The notes under the pieces were generated by a model. That model saw only the letters and a list, made by a program, of their open reading frames with translations. It did not search any database and was not told where the DNA came from. A program made the position numbers and the translations under genes. Positions 10,214 through 22,824 of a stretch of 64,000 nt of DNA are shown here, piece by piece. Source of the DNA: Liolophura sinensis. Lineage: Eukaryota > Mollusca > Polyplacophora > Chitonida > Chitonidae. The stretch spans positions 24,908,402 through 24,972,401 of the forward strand of contig NC_088301.1 of assembly GCF_032854445.1 (NCBI RefSeq), written 5' to 3'. The stretch's first letter is position 1. Each line of letters begins with the position of its first letter.

Positions 10214-10518
10214 GCCACCAATTCCGTACAGAGTGCGGCCTTGGCGTTTCAAGGCGTAGACGACATCCATGGCTGTGATAGTCTTCCTCTTGACGTGCTC
10301 GGTGTAGGTGACTGCATCATGGATGGCGTTCTCGAGGAAGACCGTGAGGACACCGCGGGTCTCTTCGTTGATCAGACCAGAGATACTTTTCACACCACCT
10401 CGTCGGGGAAGACGACAGATAGCTGGCTTGGTGATACCCTGAATGTTATCAGAACCTTCCTGTGGCGCTTGGCGCCCCCCTTTCCCAGGCCTTTGCTTCC
10501 TTAACCACGTCCAGACAT
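10214..10518 (-). pseudogene. Histone H4 pseudogene
   Basis: From ATG at 10518 it reads MSGRG, then a stop in place of the Lys codon, then [15 protein letters not shown] loss of about 4 bases follows where H4 has ..LRDN. The rest, in the shifted frame, is [20 protein letters not shown], then [23 protein letters not shown], and [20 protein letters not shown] ending LYGIGG. The usual stop after the last Gly is also lost, so the frame runs on through the 3' stem-loop. Several conserved residues are changed (for example Arg to Cys and Arg to Ser in the core). No other histone genes lie nearby. It is clearly H4-derived and cannot make H4. Confidence 0.93.
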
Positions 10519-10773
10519 ATTGATGCTTTCTTGCGGGAGGGGCGGGGGGGGTGGGGGGGTGGGGGTGGAGGGGGATTTGGTGGATTATATATAGCTCCGT
10601 GTTAAAGACATATACGGTAAACACATACAGATACATAGTCGCATAGGGTATAGCCGAATACAGTAAAAAAAAAAAAAAAAAACCCAACTGAAATATTTCC
10701 CATGTAAAATAATTATCTAAAACAAAGCTCTCCCCTTATTTCATAAGACTAACTTAAAATCGATGGCAACGGG

Positions 10774-13520
10774 TTAAAAAAATTGGCAAACTGCCTGATA
10801 TATCTTATTGTGGTAGTCCTTCAGACATAAAATGCATTTTGTGTCTATCGTCTTAATTCCCAGGGCTCGCAATTCTCTGTAAAATAAATTTCGTGCATAA
10901 GTATGGTGTTGAAAGTGTAACAATAGGCGGTCAGTGCTATCCTCCACAATACATTCCTCACAGAGGTCTGCATCATGGAGAGCGAAACGAAATAAATATG
11001 AATTTGTTTGTATACGGCCGGATAATAATCTGAAAACAAGGATCTCGTCGTGGCAACAACGTAAAGAAAGATTATAAGTAAGAGAAACGGATGGATTATG
11101 CGTATGGAATATTCTACCATTTTCAGAGTTGTCCCAGTCTTGTTGCCAGATATCAATAAAGTTGGTGGTAATAAAACTAAAGCATTCAGATAAAGATAAC
11201 CGAACATTAACAGAAATATGGGGGAATGAAAGTGCTTCTTTAGCTAAACTGTCGGCCAACTCGTTGCCAGGCACACCGACAAGAGCCGGTACCCTTTCGA
11301 ATGATACTGAAACACCCTTAAAATGAAGATCAGTACATAGATGTAATAGCTGGTATATAATTTTAGATGTTTTCCAGGTATAGTTGGTGATGGCCTGTAA
11401 TGATGATACTGAATCTGTAAAAAATAACAGCTCGGGCCGGTTTTAAATCTAACAGAAAGTTTAAAGCACATATAATGGCAGTCAGTTCAGTTGTGAAAAC
11501 GGAAACTAAGTCAGATAATCTAAACGATGTATTTAATTTCAATTCTGGTATGGTGAAGGATGCACCCACTAATTGAGTATCGCGGCATTTCGAAGCATAT
11601 GTAAAAATCTGAAGGTATTGAATATGGTTCTTGGTACATACCAGAGACACTGCTGGGTTGTCACATTTACTGATTTTTGAATGTAGTTCCGCGGTTGTGT
11701 ATGATATATGCAGCTTACAAGGTATGAATTAGGTATAAAAGATGACTGAAGATTCCAATTATTACATTGTAATAAGGAAGAAATTCTTTTGGCTCTTAGA
11801 CTGAAGGGTACTATATGGAAATCCTGTAAATGATATAAGCAATCATAAAACGAGGGTTGAAGGACAACAGAGGCAGAGTTAAGGATGAAAGAGAATCGGA
11901 GAGTGCGCTGACGCCGACGGACGCACAAGGGCCACTCCTTACAGAAAATCTGCATAACGTTTAGTGGTGTTGATCGTACACCCCCGGTACAAATCCGCAG
12001 CGCAGCGCACTGAATCAAATCTAATGATATCAAACTTCGGCATATCATTAATGGCTATATCAAAAAAGAGTGGGTGATAAAACGCTCCCCGTGGCATCCC
12101 ATTGTCTACAGGGCGTAGCTGAGAAAAATGCCTCCCGCCACGAACTTGAATAAAACGATCAGTTAAAAAATCTTTTATCCTTCCTATCATTTTCCCACTT
12201 ATACCAATATCCTTTAGTTTAATTAATACACCCGTCCTCTACACCATATCCTACGCCTTTTCAATGTCTAAAAATACAGCAAATAAATATTCTTTAGCAG
12301 AAAAACAATTTCGTGTGTCAGTTTCAAGTAATATTACCTTTAGCTCTTTTACCTTTAATGGAATTAACTTTGTTCCATACAGATTTGATGGTAGACTTGG
12401 CATTAAGACTAGAACAGAACTTTGGCCAGCATTCTTTCTGCTTTCGCTTGATGGTGCGCTGTGCGATAGCTTTGGCTTTCTTTTGGCTGTAATATGATGT
12501 CCTCCATTAATCTAGTACGTCGCGCTCGGTTCTTCCGGCGCTGGCGCTCTTAGATGGCTGCTGAGCACTCATCCGTCCACCACAGCACCGGCATCTTGGG
12601 GTGGACTACTCCGGATGACTTTAGAATAGAGTTATTGGCCGCAGTGGACATGGCTTCAAGTATGTTGTTACTAAATATATCAATATCTTCACTACACGTA
12701 TCACTTGAAAATGATTTTATACATTCATGTCTATATAGATCCCAGTCGGCTTTATGTACTTTCCAACATGGGGGTTGTCCCAAGCTGTTGACGTGGAGAA
12801 AAACTGTATATAGCATAAACTGGGTAATCGTCACTCCCAAAAGGAGAGGTCTTCTCCACAGACCAAGTATAATTTAGACTGATATCAGGTTTACATATGG
12901 TAAGGTCTAACGCTGATGTACTGCCTGTACAAGTGTCTATGCGTGTTACTGTACCATCGTTTAAAATAACTAAATCATTTGCTTGCATAAAATCTACAAC
13001 TGTTCTTCCATTAGTGTCTGTTTTTTCCCCACCCCACAAAGGACTATGAGCATTAAAATCTCCACAAATAATATATGACTTTTTTCAAAAGGATAGAATC
13101 GAATTAAAATCATTTGGTTTTAGGTTTTTACAAGGATTATACAAGTTAACTACAGTAATAGATTTATTATTTCAGGTAGAAACACTTAACAGCCTGGCAT
13201 TCTATAGAGGTAAAATGGGGCAGGTCTATTTCAGAATATGATAGCCAATTTCTTAAGAAAATAGCCAGCCCACCCTTCTCCCCTGTATCTCTATCACGTC
13301 TATATATTGTGTAGCCAGGGTAGGTGAAATCAATAGATTTCTTTAAATACGTCTCTTGGGGACATACAACATCCGGAGCTGGAGAAACATTGGATAAATG
13401 AAATTTAAACCCCTGGCCGTGAGACCGTATACCCTGAACGTTATATTGTATGACATTAAAAGCCGTTACAAAGGTAATAGATACTAAATAATACAGATAT
13501 AGGGGGGTACTATTCACTAT
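10774..13520 (-). pseudogene. LINE ORF2 remnant: endonuclease, reverse transcriptase, RNase H
   Basis: Endonuclease: IQYNVQGIRSHG at the start, PDVVCPQETYLK, YRRDRDTGEKGGLAIFLR, and later NDGTVTRID..TGSTSALDLT. Reverse transcriptase: FAVFLDIEKA (motif A), then GRIKDFLTDRFIQVRGG and DNGMPRGA..HPLFFDIAIND (motif B region). The text then jumps to the post-thumb LDLIQCAALRICTGGVRST, so motif C is deleted. RNase H: FTTELTAIICALNFLL and MPGNELADSLAKEA, followed by a C-terminal region with CEEC. Frameshifts separate these blocks. Confidence 0.88.
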
Positions 13521-13548
13521 GAATTTTCTTCCTCGGAAGACTGAGCGG

Positions 13549-14270
13549 CTAGTACACCACTAAGCGCTTGAAATTGACATGCTCTGAGCCAAAGCGGTTT
13601 GGGGCAATTTCAGATACCGCCCTAACCAAACTTGCTGCATCGGAAATTTCAAAAACTTTAAGCATAATTTCTGTAAAAACTGCCAGTAAACGAGTGACTA
13701 TATTATAAGATATATCTTCAGTCTGGGAACCGCTATGGGCATTAGTTTGAGTGAATACAGATTTCATTACAGGCTTTGTGGGCTTGATAGGCTTGGCAGG
13801 CTTACTCAAAGATGGAGGTTGAAAAGATTGAACAGGATGCGATTCCTCTGTAGGAGTTTCATATGGCGTACCTACGAACAAGGAACGCTCATTTGGCCCT
13901 TCCGGATGGTGGTTCTCTTCCTCTCGTACTGTTTTTAGTGCCTCTGCAAATGAAATTTTCTGTGTTACATTGATAAACTGTGCCTTACTGACCTGTTTAC
14001 GACGAGGACACCCAAAATACGCCGAACTGTGCAGCATCTCACAGTTTACGCATTGCGGATAGTCCAACTGATCACATTCATCAAATGTGTGAGACCCCCC
14101 ACATCTCGGGCATCTCTGGCGCCCTCAGTCAAAAGAAATATGGTCCTGTGCATGTTACTAGTAGGTCTTTACCGTTTATTTTCTTGACCACTTTAACTTT
14201 GCCAATTGCTTGTTGAAGGGCCTATCCAAACTTGATGGGATTCCACGCAACGATTGACACTCCACCTACA
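13549..14270 (-). pseudogene. LINE ORF1 remnant with two zinc knuckles
   Basis: Two adjacent knuckles are readable: CPRCGGSHTFDEC and CVNCEMLHSSAYFGC, the gag-like arrangement of I-group ORF1 proteins that bind the element RNA. A proline- and lysine-rich linker follows (SLSKPAKPIKPTKPV), then a short helical C-terminus. The part before the knuckles (IGKVKVVKKINGKDLLVTC) is interrupted by stops. Confidence 0.8.
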
Positions 14271-14394
14271 GATGATATAAGTACATTATTGTTATTTTCT
14301 GTGGTTTTAGGATTTACTTACCTTTTCCTCTTTCCTTCAGCAGCCTTCCTGTCTAATGACACGTCTCTTGATATTTTTGTTGCAGACTTCTGTT

Positions 14395-14550
14395 CAGTGG
14401 TGTCCACCTCACACTGGCTTCCTCTTCGGTCATGTATGGGAAGGTCCTTCAGCAACCTGCGGATGGTACCTTCATAATTCTGTTCGCCGTCGTATAAGTA
14501 AAATGTTGTTGAATATGGCATAAAACACTGATCAAATAAATAAATTTAAA
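14395..14550 (+). mobile_element. SINE-1 copy, partial
   Basis: Contains the ACTGGCTTCCTCTTCGGTCA, CAGCAACCTGCGGATGGTA and GCCGTCGTATAAGT blocks and an AAATAAAT tail. The CCCGGGC middle section is deleted. Confidence 0.8.
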
Positions 14551-14927
14551 AACAAAAACAAATATAATACTTTGAAGTATGTGCAGAACTATTCCGAACG
14601 TACTCTTTCTCTTTAAGACTGTGACTTTAATTCATTGATAGGTCTAGAAATGAATTAGACCATCATTAGAAATATGTTTGTTGAGGGGTAACCCGACCTA
14701 CCCTCGAAAAAGGGGCGTTATTCTAGAATTTTGATTGGGGTTTAGTTGGAATATTTGAAAATGTTTTTCTCTCCTCGCTTATTTCTTTAAAACCCTTATA
14801 TCTATTTCATTGGCAAGAATAATAAAAAAAATTTCCCTACTGCCCGACCCTATTTTTGGTGATAGGGTTGTATTACCGGCTACAACAAATGTTTTAGTAT
14901 GGATATGTAGGGTATGCGTCTTCTATA
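14551..14927. other. Intergenic; nothing recognised
   Basis: AT-rich sequence with no supported gene or clear repeat. Confidence 0.5.
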
Positions 14928-15121
14928 GAGCCACACGATCGCTGTGAGTTCAAGTCCAGGTCATGCTGGCTTCTTCTCTGGCCTTACGTTGGAAGGTCTT
15001 CCAGCAACCTGCGGATGGTCGTGGGTCTCCCCCGGGCTGTGCCCAGTTTCCACCCACCATAATGCTGGCCGCCATCGTATAAGTGAAATATTCTTGAGTA
15101 CGGCGTAAAACACCAATCAAA

Positions 15122-15152
<31 letters not shown>

Positions 15153-15160
15153 ACAGAATT
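14928..15160 (+). mobile_element. SINE-1 copy, nearly complete body
   Basis: Runs from the B-box region (CGCTGTGAGTTCAAGTCCAG) through all body blocks to TTGAGTACGGCGTAAAACAC and a long AAAT tail. Only the A-box head is missing. Confidence 0.88.
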
Positions 15161-15660
15161 CTATAGAGCTACAAAAGATGGGTATAGGTGACATGACGTC
15201 AAGGCATGAATTTAAGTTTCACTACATCTAGCCCCACTTACATAAATCTATATTTGTTTAGGTTGATGAAATAGACATGGTCATCGTGGAAAACTGGCAG
15301 TAATCTTCCATTTAGCTTGATTGCTATGCTTATAACTGATTACCCCACTAGAAATTGATGTTAAATTAAATGTTGATGTTTGATGAGCAGCTAATTATGT
15401 ATAAATCTTTGGCTGCTTAAGACATTTGTATCACACACCATATCTACAGGGTTACAGAAACTTTTGATACAGAGCTGTTTTTTCAGGTGATTAACAGATT
15501 TCCAAATTACTTTTAGCCTCAATTAAACTCAAAGCAGCATGTATGGCCTACATATAGTTGTACAGCTTCCAAGTGATTCTTGAATTTTCTTGTATCAAGA
15601 ATTTTTTTTATCTCACATGTCATTTCCACATTATCTTATTTGCCTTCATTTCTTTTGTAC
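15161..15660. other. Intergenic; nothing recognised
   Basis: No supported gene. A pyrimidine-rich tract ending in CAG directly precedes the fragment at 15667. Confidence 0.45.
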
Positions 15661-15666
15661 TTTCAG

Positions 15667-15953
15667 ATGTCGAGCCAGTTAGTACGAATTGTTACAGCTG
15701 ACAAAAACACCAGAATTGTGGCTCTGTATAAAGGAGATCTATATGACATGTTGCGTGATCATATGTAAAATAAGTGCAGACTACATTATGCTTCAGTAAT
15801 GGCAGGTTTCTCCTGTTTTGTTTCTGGTCTAGTAGTCAAAGGCTCTAAAAGACAATTATCAAACCATCTGCGTAGAATACATGCATTTCTGGATAATGAA
15901 ATAGAAATAGGATGTGGGCAGGATGATTGTCCTAGAACTTTTGTGTCACCTTA
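15667..15953 (+). pseudogene. Coding-like fragment, zinc-finger type, unidentified
   Basis: After a pyrimidine tract and CAG, an ATG opens MSSQLVRIVTADKNTRIVAL and stops after about 34 codons. Shortly downstream another frame reads LSNHLRRIHAFL and then IEIGCGQDDCPRTFVSP, which resembles a C2H2-type finger followed by a CG..DCPR.F motif seen in expanded invertebrate and fish families of unknown function. The parts are in different frames. This looks like a broken copy of such a gene, but the match is from memory and weak. Confidence 0.4.
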
Positions 15954-16844
15954 GAGGCACAGGATGCGCTCTTAGCATACTGAGTCAGCTGGGGGATCTG
16001 AATCAGAAGAACTTAGTTGTGGAAGAGAATCTAGTGGTGCAGCAACATCTAGTAACATTGAAATCACACCTGAAGATGATGTAGAGAGCCAGTCAGTAGA
16101 TAACAGAACTGTTGATCTGGAGCAATTCAGCAGCATGTGTTGACAGTTACATTTGATGTAATACAAGTACATTTGAACTGCGTGTGTATTTACAGCTATA
16201 GTCGATTTGAATTTACACTATGTGTATATGTCAGACTATTGTAATTACCGTTCATCATTTCATTGTGAATGAATAAACTGTTATAAGAAATTTATTTTAT
16301 TGATGTTTTCTTTAATGACTGCATTAATTACTGCAAACATTTAGTATAGAGTTTACTGTGGATTGCGTGACCTTTACCAACACTATCTCAACATCTTCGT
16401 TTGTATCTATCTCTGTGTATGTGTGCATCTGCGTGTCTGGCGGGGTTCTGAAGTATTTCAGACCACGCATTTGTTGCTGAGTGTTTTTGCCTCAGGCACT
16501 CCAATTTCCTCACCGATAACCGTCACCATTGTTAATATAAATAAAAAGTTCTTGAGCATGGTGTTATACCATAATCCATGTTTTCTTTTCCTTTTCTTAA
16601 AGATTTTTTACTTTACCTATTTTCCACTCGGAGATAAATCTTGTATAAGTTATATCTTATTGGCGCATAAGTGTAACATGAAGTGTGCACAAACAGGGAG
16701 CATACAGTGTGTATTTTAGAGACATGGCTTCTAATCGTATCCCGGGATCATGGAGCCATTCATGAAGGGCACCTGCATAATTTTAGTATTTATAGTCAAT
16801 ATGAAAGTCGCCTGACCAATTCCAGAATGTAAAAGAGAGTATTG
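15954..16844. other. Intergenic; nothing recognised
   Basis: AT-rich; a 118-codon open frame at 16363-16719 is hydrophobic, compositionally biased and shows no domain. Confidence 0.5.
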
Positions 16845-17054
16845 CCTAAACCTTAAAGGATATATTCTATAAAATGGCCATTCCATAAGTTTTATATTCC
16901 TTAACATGTCAGTGTAAATTCCTTTAAAACATTGTTAAAGAAAGATTCCTTAAAAGTACACATTCCTTAAAGTTTAAGGAATATTCCGCTGGTGAAATAA
17001 TGGGGGTATATTCCTTAAAGTTTCCTTAACATGTTAAGGATTTTTTTCAATGTG
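16845..17054 (-). mobile_element. Word-iterated short element A (TTCCTTAA words)
   Basis: Within about 210 bp the octamer TTCCTTAA occurs five or so times and its complement TTAAGGA(A) twice. The minus-strand end reads CACATTGAAAAAAA, resembling the ends of elements B and C. No coding potential. The left border is uncertain. Confidence 0.5.
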
Positions 17055-17427
17055 GAGTGTGCTATCCCAGTGATTGTCCAACGAACACATTTAACATTTT
17101 GACTTTATATAGATTGTTCCATGGGTATGTACATCCATTTCAAGTTTGAATGGAGAAATGTAACAATCAGAAGAGAATGTAGAGTGTCCATTTCAAGTCT
17201 GAATGGGGAGATGTAGCAATGAGAATGTACAGAGTACTGGTACATGAAAATCCATAATTGTACTAAGTACTTGAACAGGAGTAGATCTAAGTATGAACAT
17301 ACTTACCCGATTGTAGTTAACCTTCAACACGTCAGCAGTTTAGATTATAGAGGAGACGTATATGCTAAGTTTCATGGAAATAGGTTCCACACTTTAGGAA
17401 GAGTTACATGGACAAAATCTGAATGCA

Positions 17428-17840
17428 CACGGTAAGAAATTACACTGTAATTTTACAGTGAATAGTGCTGGCAATTTTGTGACCAGTTCTTTTCACTGTA
17501 GATTTACAAGATGTGCTGTTTTATATTTACACCCAAAATAGTAGTATATTATATATACCATTGTAAATAATCAGTTCATTCCATTGCAACTAACAAAATC
17601 TACATATCTACCGAGAAAATCAGTGTACATTTACAGCTAAATGCATCGTAAATGGTCAAACCGCTATAGTTTTACAGACAATGTTGTAAATACACATCGA
17701 CTAGAGTAAAGTGATACCACATACAACTGTAGGCGCTGAATTGCGCTGGAAAATGGTGTGAAATATTTACAGCATGATTTACTATAACAATATACAGTGC
17801 TTCAATTCGCAGTAAATTCACATTCAATTTTTACAGTGGA
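17428..17840. mobile_element. Word-iterated short element B (TTTACAGT/ACTGTAAA words)
   Basis: Left end CACGGTAAGAAATTACACTG and the complement of the right end CACTGTAAAAATTGAATGTG form imperfect terminal inverted repeats. Between them TTTACAG, CTGTAAA, TGTAAAT and close variants recur more than ten times on both strands. It looks like a non-autonomous DNA transposon; no transposase is present. Confidence 0.6.
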
Positions 17841-19540
17841 TTGAAAAGCACTATACTGCGCAAAGTCCTAAATGGGGGTAATTATAACCCTGTATACGAG
17901 GCCGGTACACAAGCAGATATAGGTTTAAGTACGTGTAAAAACCACTGTGTATGCAAAAGATACACACGATGTGTACCACATGCACGCATTAATTGTAACA
18001 AATCTGCACAAGAACATATAATGTGTAATATGCATATACATCATATACACTTTTATTATGTTCAAATTGTGTACGGTAAACCTCTAACACACATCTCGTA
18101 TACAAAAATGTGTGTAAAAAACGGCGAACATTGTTTTTTTTTTTGAGAGCATACACACGCAGGCACACGTGGAGACGGGCGATCTGATATATACACTTTC
18201 CCGGTAGCAGTGCACTTTTTAACTTTCATACTAAAAAATATACAGATTGGAGTACGCCATATATTTCAGTCGGAATCGGGGAGAGGGATTCCCTTTAGAG
18301 TTATTCCCCCTGAACTGCTACTCGAAAACCAACCCAGCCACATGACCCGCATGTCAATCTTCTTCTGCCTCCGCAGACGCGCAGGATGTAAATGCATCGA
18401 TAAGTATATCCCACTATACATTTTGCAAACATATTATTTTCGGTATATGTATATAGTGTGTCATCGAATGGGAAGCTTTGTTTTTGCTTAGCGTTTATAG
18501 TGCTCTGACATAGCCAGCCACCTGTGCATGCACAGGTCCCTAACCATAACCTTAATATGACGCACTGCGCTGTGACGTTGCTTCACCCGTATCTGTACCT
18601 GCAATGTTCCTGGAAAAGCAGCAGTATCTTCACACTGCCAATCTGTTGGACAGGGAAAGCACCTTGAGCATGCAGTCAGTACGCTAGGATCTGTTGCTGG
18701 CACTGCATGCTGGTCGATCTCCTTTCAGATATAATTTACGCGGACCTCCATGCAAGCTTGCACAAAATATGTACACGATATTCAAGAATCTTTATATAAC
18801 TCGCACACCACGGCAGGGATGTAGAATCATTTTGTCCCTTCGAAATTCTCGTTTAAGGTATAGTATAGGTAAGCAGGCTAAACATCCACTTCTACACTGA
18901 AATGCCATCAAAAAAACAAACAAAAAAAAAACAAACAAACTTTACGGCACATGATTTTATCGCGTGTGATGAAAGAGTTCTTGTGGGTAAATGTGGTGTG
19001 AAATTTTGACCCCAGTTCGGGCTTTGTTTATAAAACTGTTGAGGTGGGGCATGTGTGAAGGTCACATCGAAATTTTGGCCAATTACTCACGATGCAGCGG
19101 GGTGACCGTGCATGTGTAAGACGTGGTCCTGGAAATGATGGCGTAATATTATAGTGACATAGGCTATATTGGTGTGTTTACTCGAGGCACATGCAAGCAC
19201 GCTATCAACGCAGAGCATTTTGATCAGGGATTACATAGTTTTGTCGCAGGGGATATTTTACAAGCACTTAGACACATTATTTTTTATTTTAATTATTAAT
19301 GTTATTATTATCACCATCCACAGTAACTTATTTATATATACGTGGACATATATATTATAGGAGCTTTACAGATGGGTCCTCGGTCCTCTCACTTTCACGT
19401 CATTTATGAAACTTTCATACACCTGCATGCATGGGGACAGAGGGTGAAGAGCAGTGAGTGAGGGCGCTCGCCATGAAACTTCAGCTTGGGTGTAAAATTA
19501 CTTATTTTGAGGACACCGCAACATTCTGACCAGATTTAAA
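17841..19540. other. Intergenic; nothing coding recognised
   Basis: Several short open frames (17841-18146, 18210-18491, 18694-18900) lack any domain or conserved codon pattern. The stretch contains many CATATA/ACAC words but no defined element. Confidence 0.5.
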
Positions 19541-19745
19541 AAAAACATGCGTGACTCTGGCGAGATTAGGTCTAGATTCAAGGCTCATTGCGAAATTTGG
19601 TCGATATTCCGACGAGATTTGAACGAGGAAGTGAGATTCCAACAAGGACGCGAGATTCACTCGACAGCACGAGGATCTCGGGTGGAAGCGACATTTGCAC
19701 GCGATTCTCTACCAAGCGAGGCAACAGCAATTGCCACTTTTTAAG
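19541..19745 (+). repeat. Word-rich segment (CGAGATT words)
   Basis: CGAGATT or a one-base variant recurs at least five times in about 200 bp (near 19559, 19613, 19632, 19651, 19700). The 65-codon open frame here (..REIHSTARGSRVEATFARDS) is a consequence of the word and is not called as a gene. Confidence 0.4.
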
Positions 19746-21345
19746 TCTTTGACATGACCTTACCCGGATTTGATTCCGGCGTTTCCCGACTTCGTATAGA
19801 AGCTATGTATAGGGCCTACATAACGCGCCTTCATTATATATAACATGTGTATAAAACTCGGCCTTCATTGTTCTACAAAGCTCAAAGCTGATCCAATAAT
19901 CCTGCATGTAAAGGTGTTTACAATCCGTTATATAATCTAGACAAATAAAATCGACGCCGTAACAAGATTTCTTCGTGTGGTCTTCGTATCGCTGGGATCA
20001 GATTGTGGAAGGTGTGTAACCTGGCAAACTGTTCAAAATAAACTGAATGCTTTTCAAACTGCATGTCACTGGTTATAATTCTTGTACACATGCCTAGTGT
20101 AATATGTATGCGAGCATGAGACCAATGACTGTATTGTTCCGCCACGCGGTGTCGTGTTGGGCATTCTCGTGTCGCCTGAGGCAAGTTTATCCTCGACCCA
20201 TGCGAGCATGGGAGCTTTGCTCCCGAGCTTTTTGTATATTGTATATTCCTAGCTACATGCAGCAACTATAATATGTGTATTGGGTCAAGGATTTGTCGTT
20301 AGCATTGTTTTTATGTAAATGTTTTCTACATATGATATCAACTTATCATTTTGAATATGTTTAGACCATGTAGTATAACGTCTAAATAAATTGCAATTTA
20401 TTGCATTTTTCACCTATTCTGTTTAAGTGATGGCATGTTTTCTTCCCACCATGATGCTGGCCACTGTCGTATATGTGAAATATTCTTGAGTACGACGTAA
20501 AACATGCACCAAATAAATAGATAAATAAATAAATAAATATTTAGGTCATTATCACATAGGGGGCTTCTCGGTTGTAACGATGTAAGCATTTACATTTAAG
20601 TTAAACTCCTAATTGATGTGTAAATTGATAATATGGATCGTTTGTCACCCGTTGTACATATGACCATTTCTCTATATCACGATGTCGACGTTGATCTGCA
20701 ATTTATTAATGTAAAGTCCTTGTCCGCGGTGTCTTGGGCCAAGCTGTCACTAATTACTTAAAGGATCTTGGTCTAGATCACAAAATATAATTACCATATA
20801 TCCCTAGATACAGTTTGTAGGTTATGTATTTTAAAACTGTGATTTGCGTTATTTTATATCTGGTTTTAAGAAAAAAAAGTATGTCTCCATTTTTGTGGTG
20901 TTCTCATCAACACGTGGGAAACCATTTATTGTCTCCATACATTTTCTCGCCATGCGCGAGATGGCTGTAATATTTTGTATCAGTGTGGTGTTGCGCCATT
21001 ATCGTTCATTTATCTATTCATTCATTCATTCATTCATATTCCACTACCCACGTATATAGCGATCGTTGCCACCAGAAACCATTTATTTAAACGCCATCGG
21101 ATTATTTATTTACTGCCTTCATTGTTTTAGTAAATTATATAAAAACTTGCAGTGTTGGAACCCCATTTTCGGCGAGTTTATGTTTCAACGTGAGTCTCTA
21201 TATGTATAATTGCACGCTCGTATATAAAGCCATGAATGCCAGCCCACAATGATTAGTGGTTGGAGGGTGACAATGTGCCATAGGGTTATGTATATGTGAG
21301 TTGTATAAATGTAGCGATCATGAAATGAAGATATAATTACACTCA
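19746..21345. other. Intergenic; one SINE tail, otherwise nothing
   Basis: Contains a SINE-1 3' tail at 20447-20540 (CTGGCCACTGTCGTATATGT then an AAATAAAT run) on the plus strand. A 115-codon minus-strand frame at 19918-20265 has no recognisable domain. An ATTC run lies at 21011-21036. Confidence 0.5.
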
Positions 21346-21346
21346 T

Positions 21347-21347
<1 letters not shown>

Positions 21348-21396
<49 letters not shown>
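21348..21396. repeat. (GA)n microsatellite
   Basis: About 24 uninterrupted GA units. Confidence 0.97.
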
Positions 21397-21397
<1 letters not shown>

Positions 21398-21455
21398 CTA
21401 TTTTATTAAACGACATAGCATCATCTACATATGTTAAGAGCTCTTTGCGTTTATA

Positions 21456-21730
21456 CACTGAAAAAAAAAGAACACTTGCGTTGAAATCTAACACTACTAC
21501 AACTTGGGTTGTTTTCATTCAACACAGTGATGTGTTACCCCCAACACAAATATGTGTTAAAAGTCAAGTACAAATGTTTCTAATCAAACAGAATCTCGTG
21601 TTGAACCAAAATGAGGTTATTTATGCAACACACCAAAAACTTGTGTATTGTGCAACAAGTATCGTGTATAACACGCAACACATCTTACATTTTCAACACA
21701 AGAAGGTGTGTTACTTCCACACAAAAGATA
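21456..21730 (+). mobile_element. Word-iterated short element C (AACACA/TGTGTT words)
   Basis: Begins CACTGAAAAAAAAAGAACAC. AACACA, TGTGTT, GTGTTG and variants then recur more than ten times in about 270 bp. The end type resembles elements A and B. No coding potential; the 115-codon open frame across it is a by-product. Confidence 0.55.
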
Positions 21731-22824
21731 CATGCTTAAAGATGACCAGATGGAAGATGCCGATTACTGACCGACAGATCTATACGGTTTAGCCAGCACA
21801 TTTCGATAGTTATTCAGTAGATTTCATCATATATGGGTCTACATTATTTCACAGTCTCGCTTGTTATAAACTAATTATGTAAAGGCTATTGGGCGATATC
21901 ATAAAATATATAGTTCTTATGCACTTCTGTGTCCAATTTTTTAGGTTCTAAATTTTAGACATATGAATTTGGTTTTCTATTTTTAACTGAGGTATATATA
22001 TTTTTCTTCAGGTTTGAAAACGTTCGTCTATCTTTGTTTGATTTTGGATGTTCTTATTATTGCATCGAAAACTACTCAATGTCTCTTGGCTTAAATATGT
22101 TCTGATCATTATCTAACCGCAGTCTTATAAGTAAATTATTCTTGAGTACGGCGTGAAACACCAATGGAATAAATATTTTCACTTGTTACAATGTTATCGC
22201 TAAGATATTGCCGATGTGACGTAAAGCCTTAATCAACTATTCATCAGTTCGACGCTTTAGAAAAAAATTGCGCTGTTGCACACCTTTGAAATCACTCACA
22301 TTTTTATTTTTATTTGTGTTGCATTATACATTACAATTATGTTTCTGCAATTATTTATTTGCAAAAATAAATGTTTCTGCAATTTATTTATTTTATATAC
22401 AAAACATTTATGCAATTACATTTGTCGACTCATATATCTGGATAGAACAGCGACTAGGTAACAATTACCCGGTACGGGTATTTTAGATTGACGCTGTTGA
22501 AAATGTGTTACTAAATATCGCTGATCACCCGAAGACTACTGTGAAATATTGTATATGTTCTTCTGGAGAGGAGCCTGGTGGCTAAGGGAAGAGGAGGGGG
22601 CGGGGGCTTTTTTATCACTAACATAGGGCTGATGAAATATCTCTTTTCACTGCTTCAGTGATGTGCACATGCATGTGTGTTAATAACTATACTGTACTAC
22701 ATATGTAACCTATTTTCGAAAGTCTTTTCGGTGTGATTATTATCAAAGCTGAATGTAGCACACATATTCTATTATAACAACATACTCATATTAAACTAAC
22801 ATTATTTATACATTTGAATCCTGT
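21731..22824. other. Intergenic; decayed repeat tails
   Basis: Holds a diverged copy of the SINE-3-like repeat (22010-22110 and 22195-22245, with ATTGCCGATGTGACGTAAAG) split by a SINE-1 3' tail at 22111-22180 (TTCTTGAGTACGGCGTGAAA). No gene seen. Confidence 0.5.

Larger units (their letters stand above)
10745..14280 (-). mobile_element. LINE of the I group (Nimb/I-like, with RNase H), decayed
   Basis: Read on the minus strand, domains appear in the order expected for an I-group LINE: ORF1 with zinc knuckles (14270-13549), apurinic endonuclease (13520-12750), reverse transcriptase (about 12300-11960) and RNase H (11650-10774). Frames are broken in many places, and part of the reverse transcriptase, including the YADD box, has been deleted. 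The 5' end of ORF1 is not complete and no poly-A or TAA tail is obvious at the 3' end. Clade assignment within the I group rests on the double zinc knuckle and RNase H only. Confidence 0.88.
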
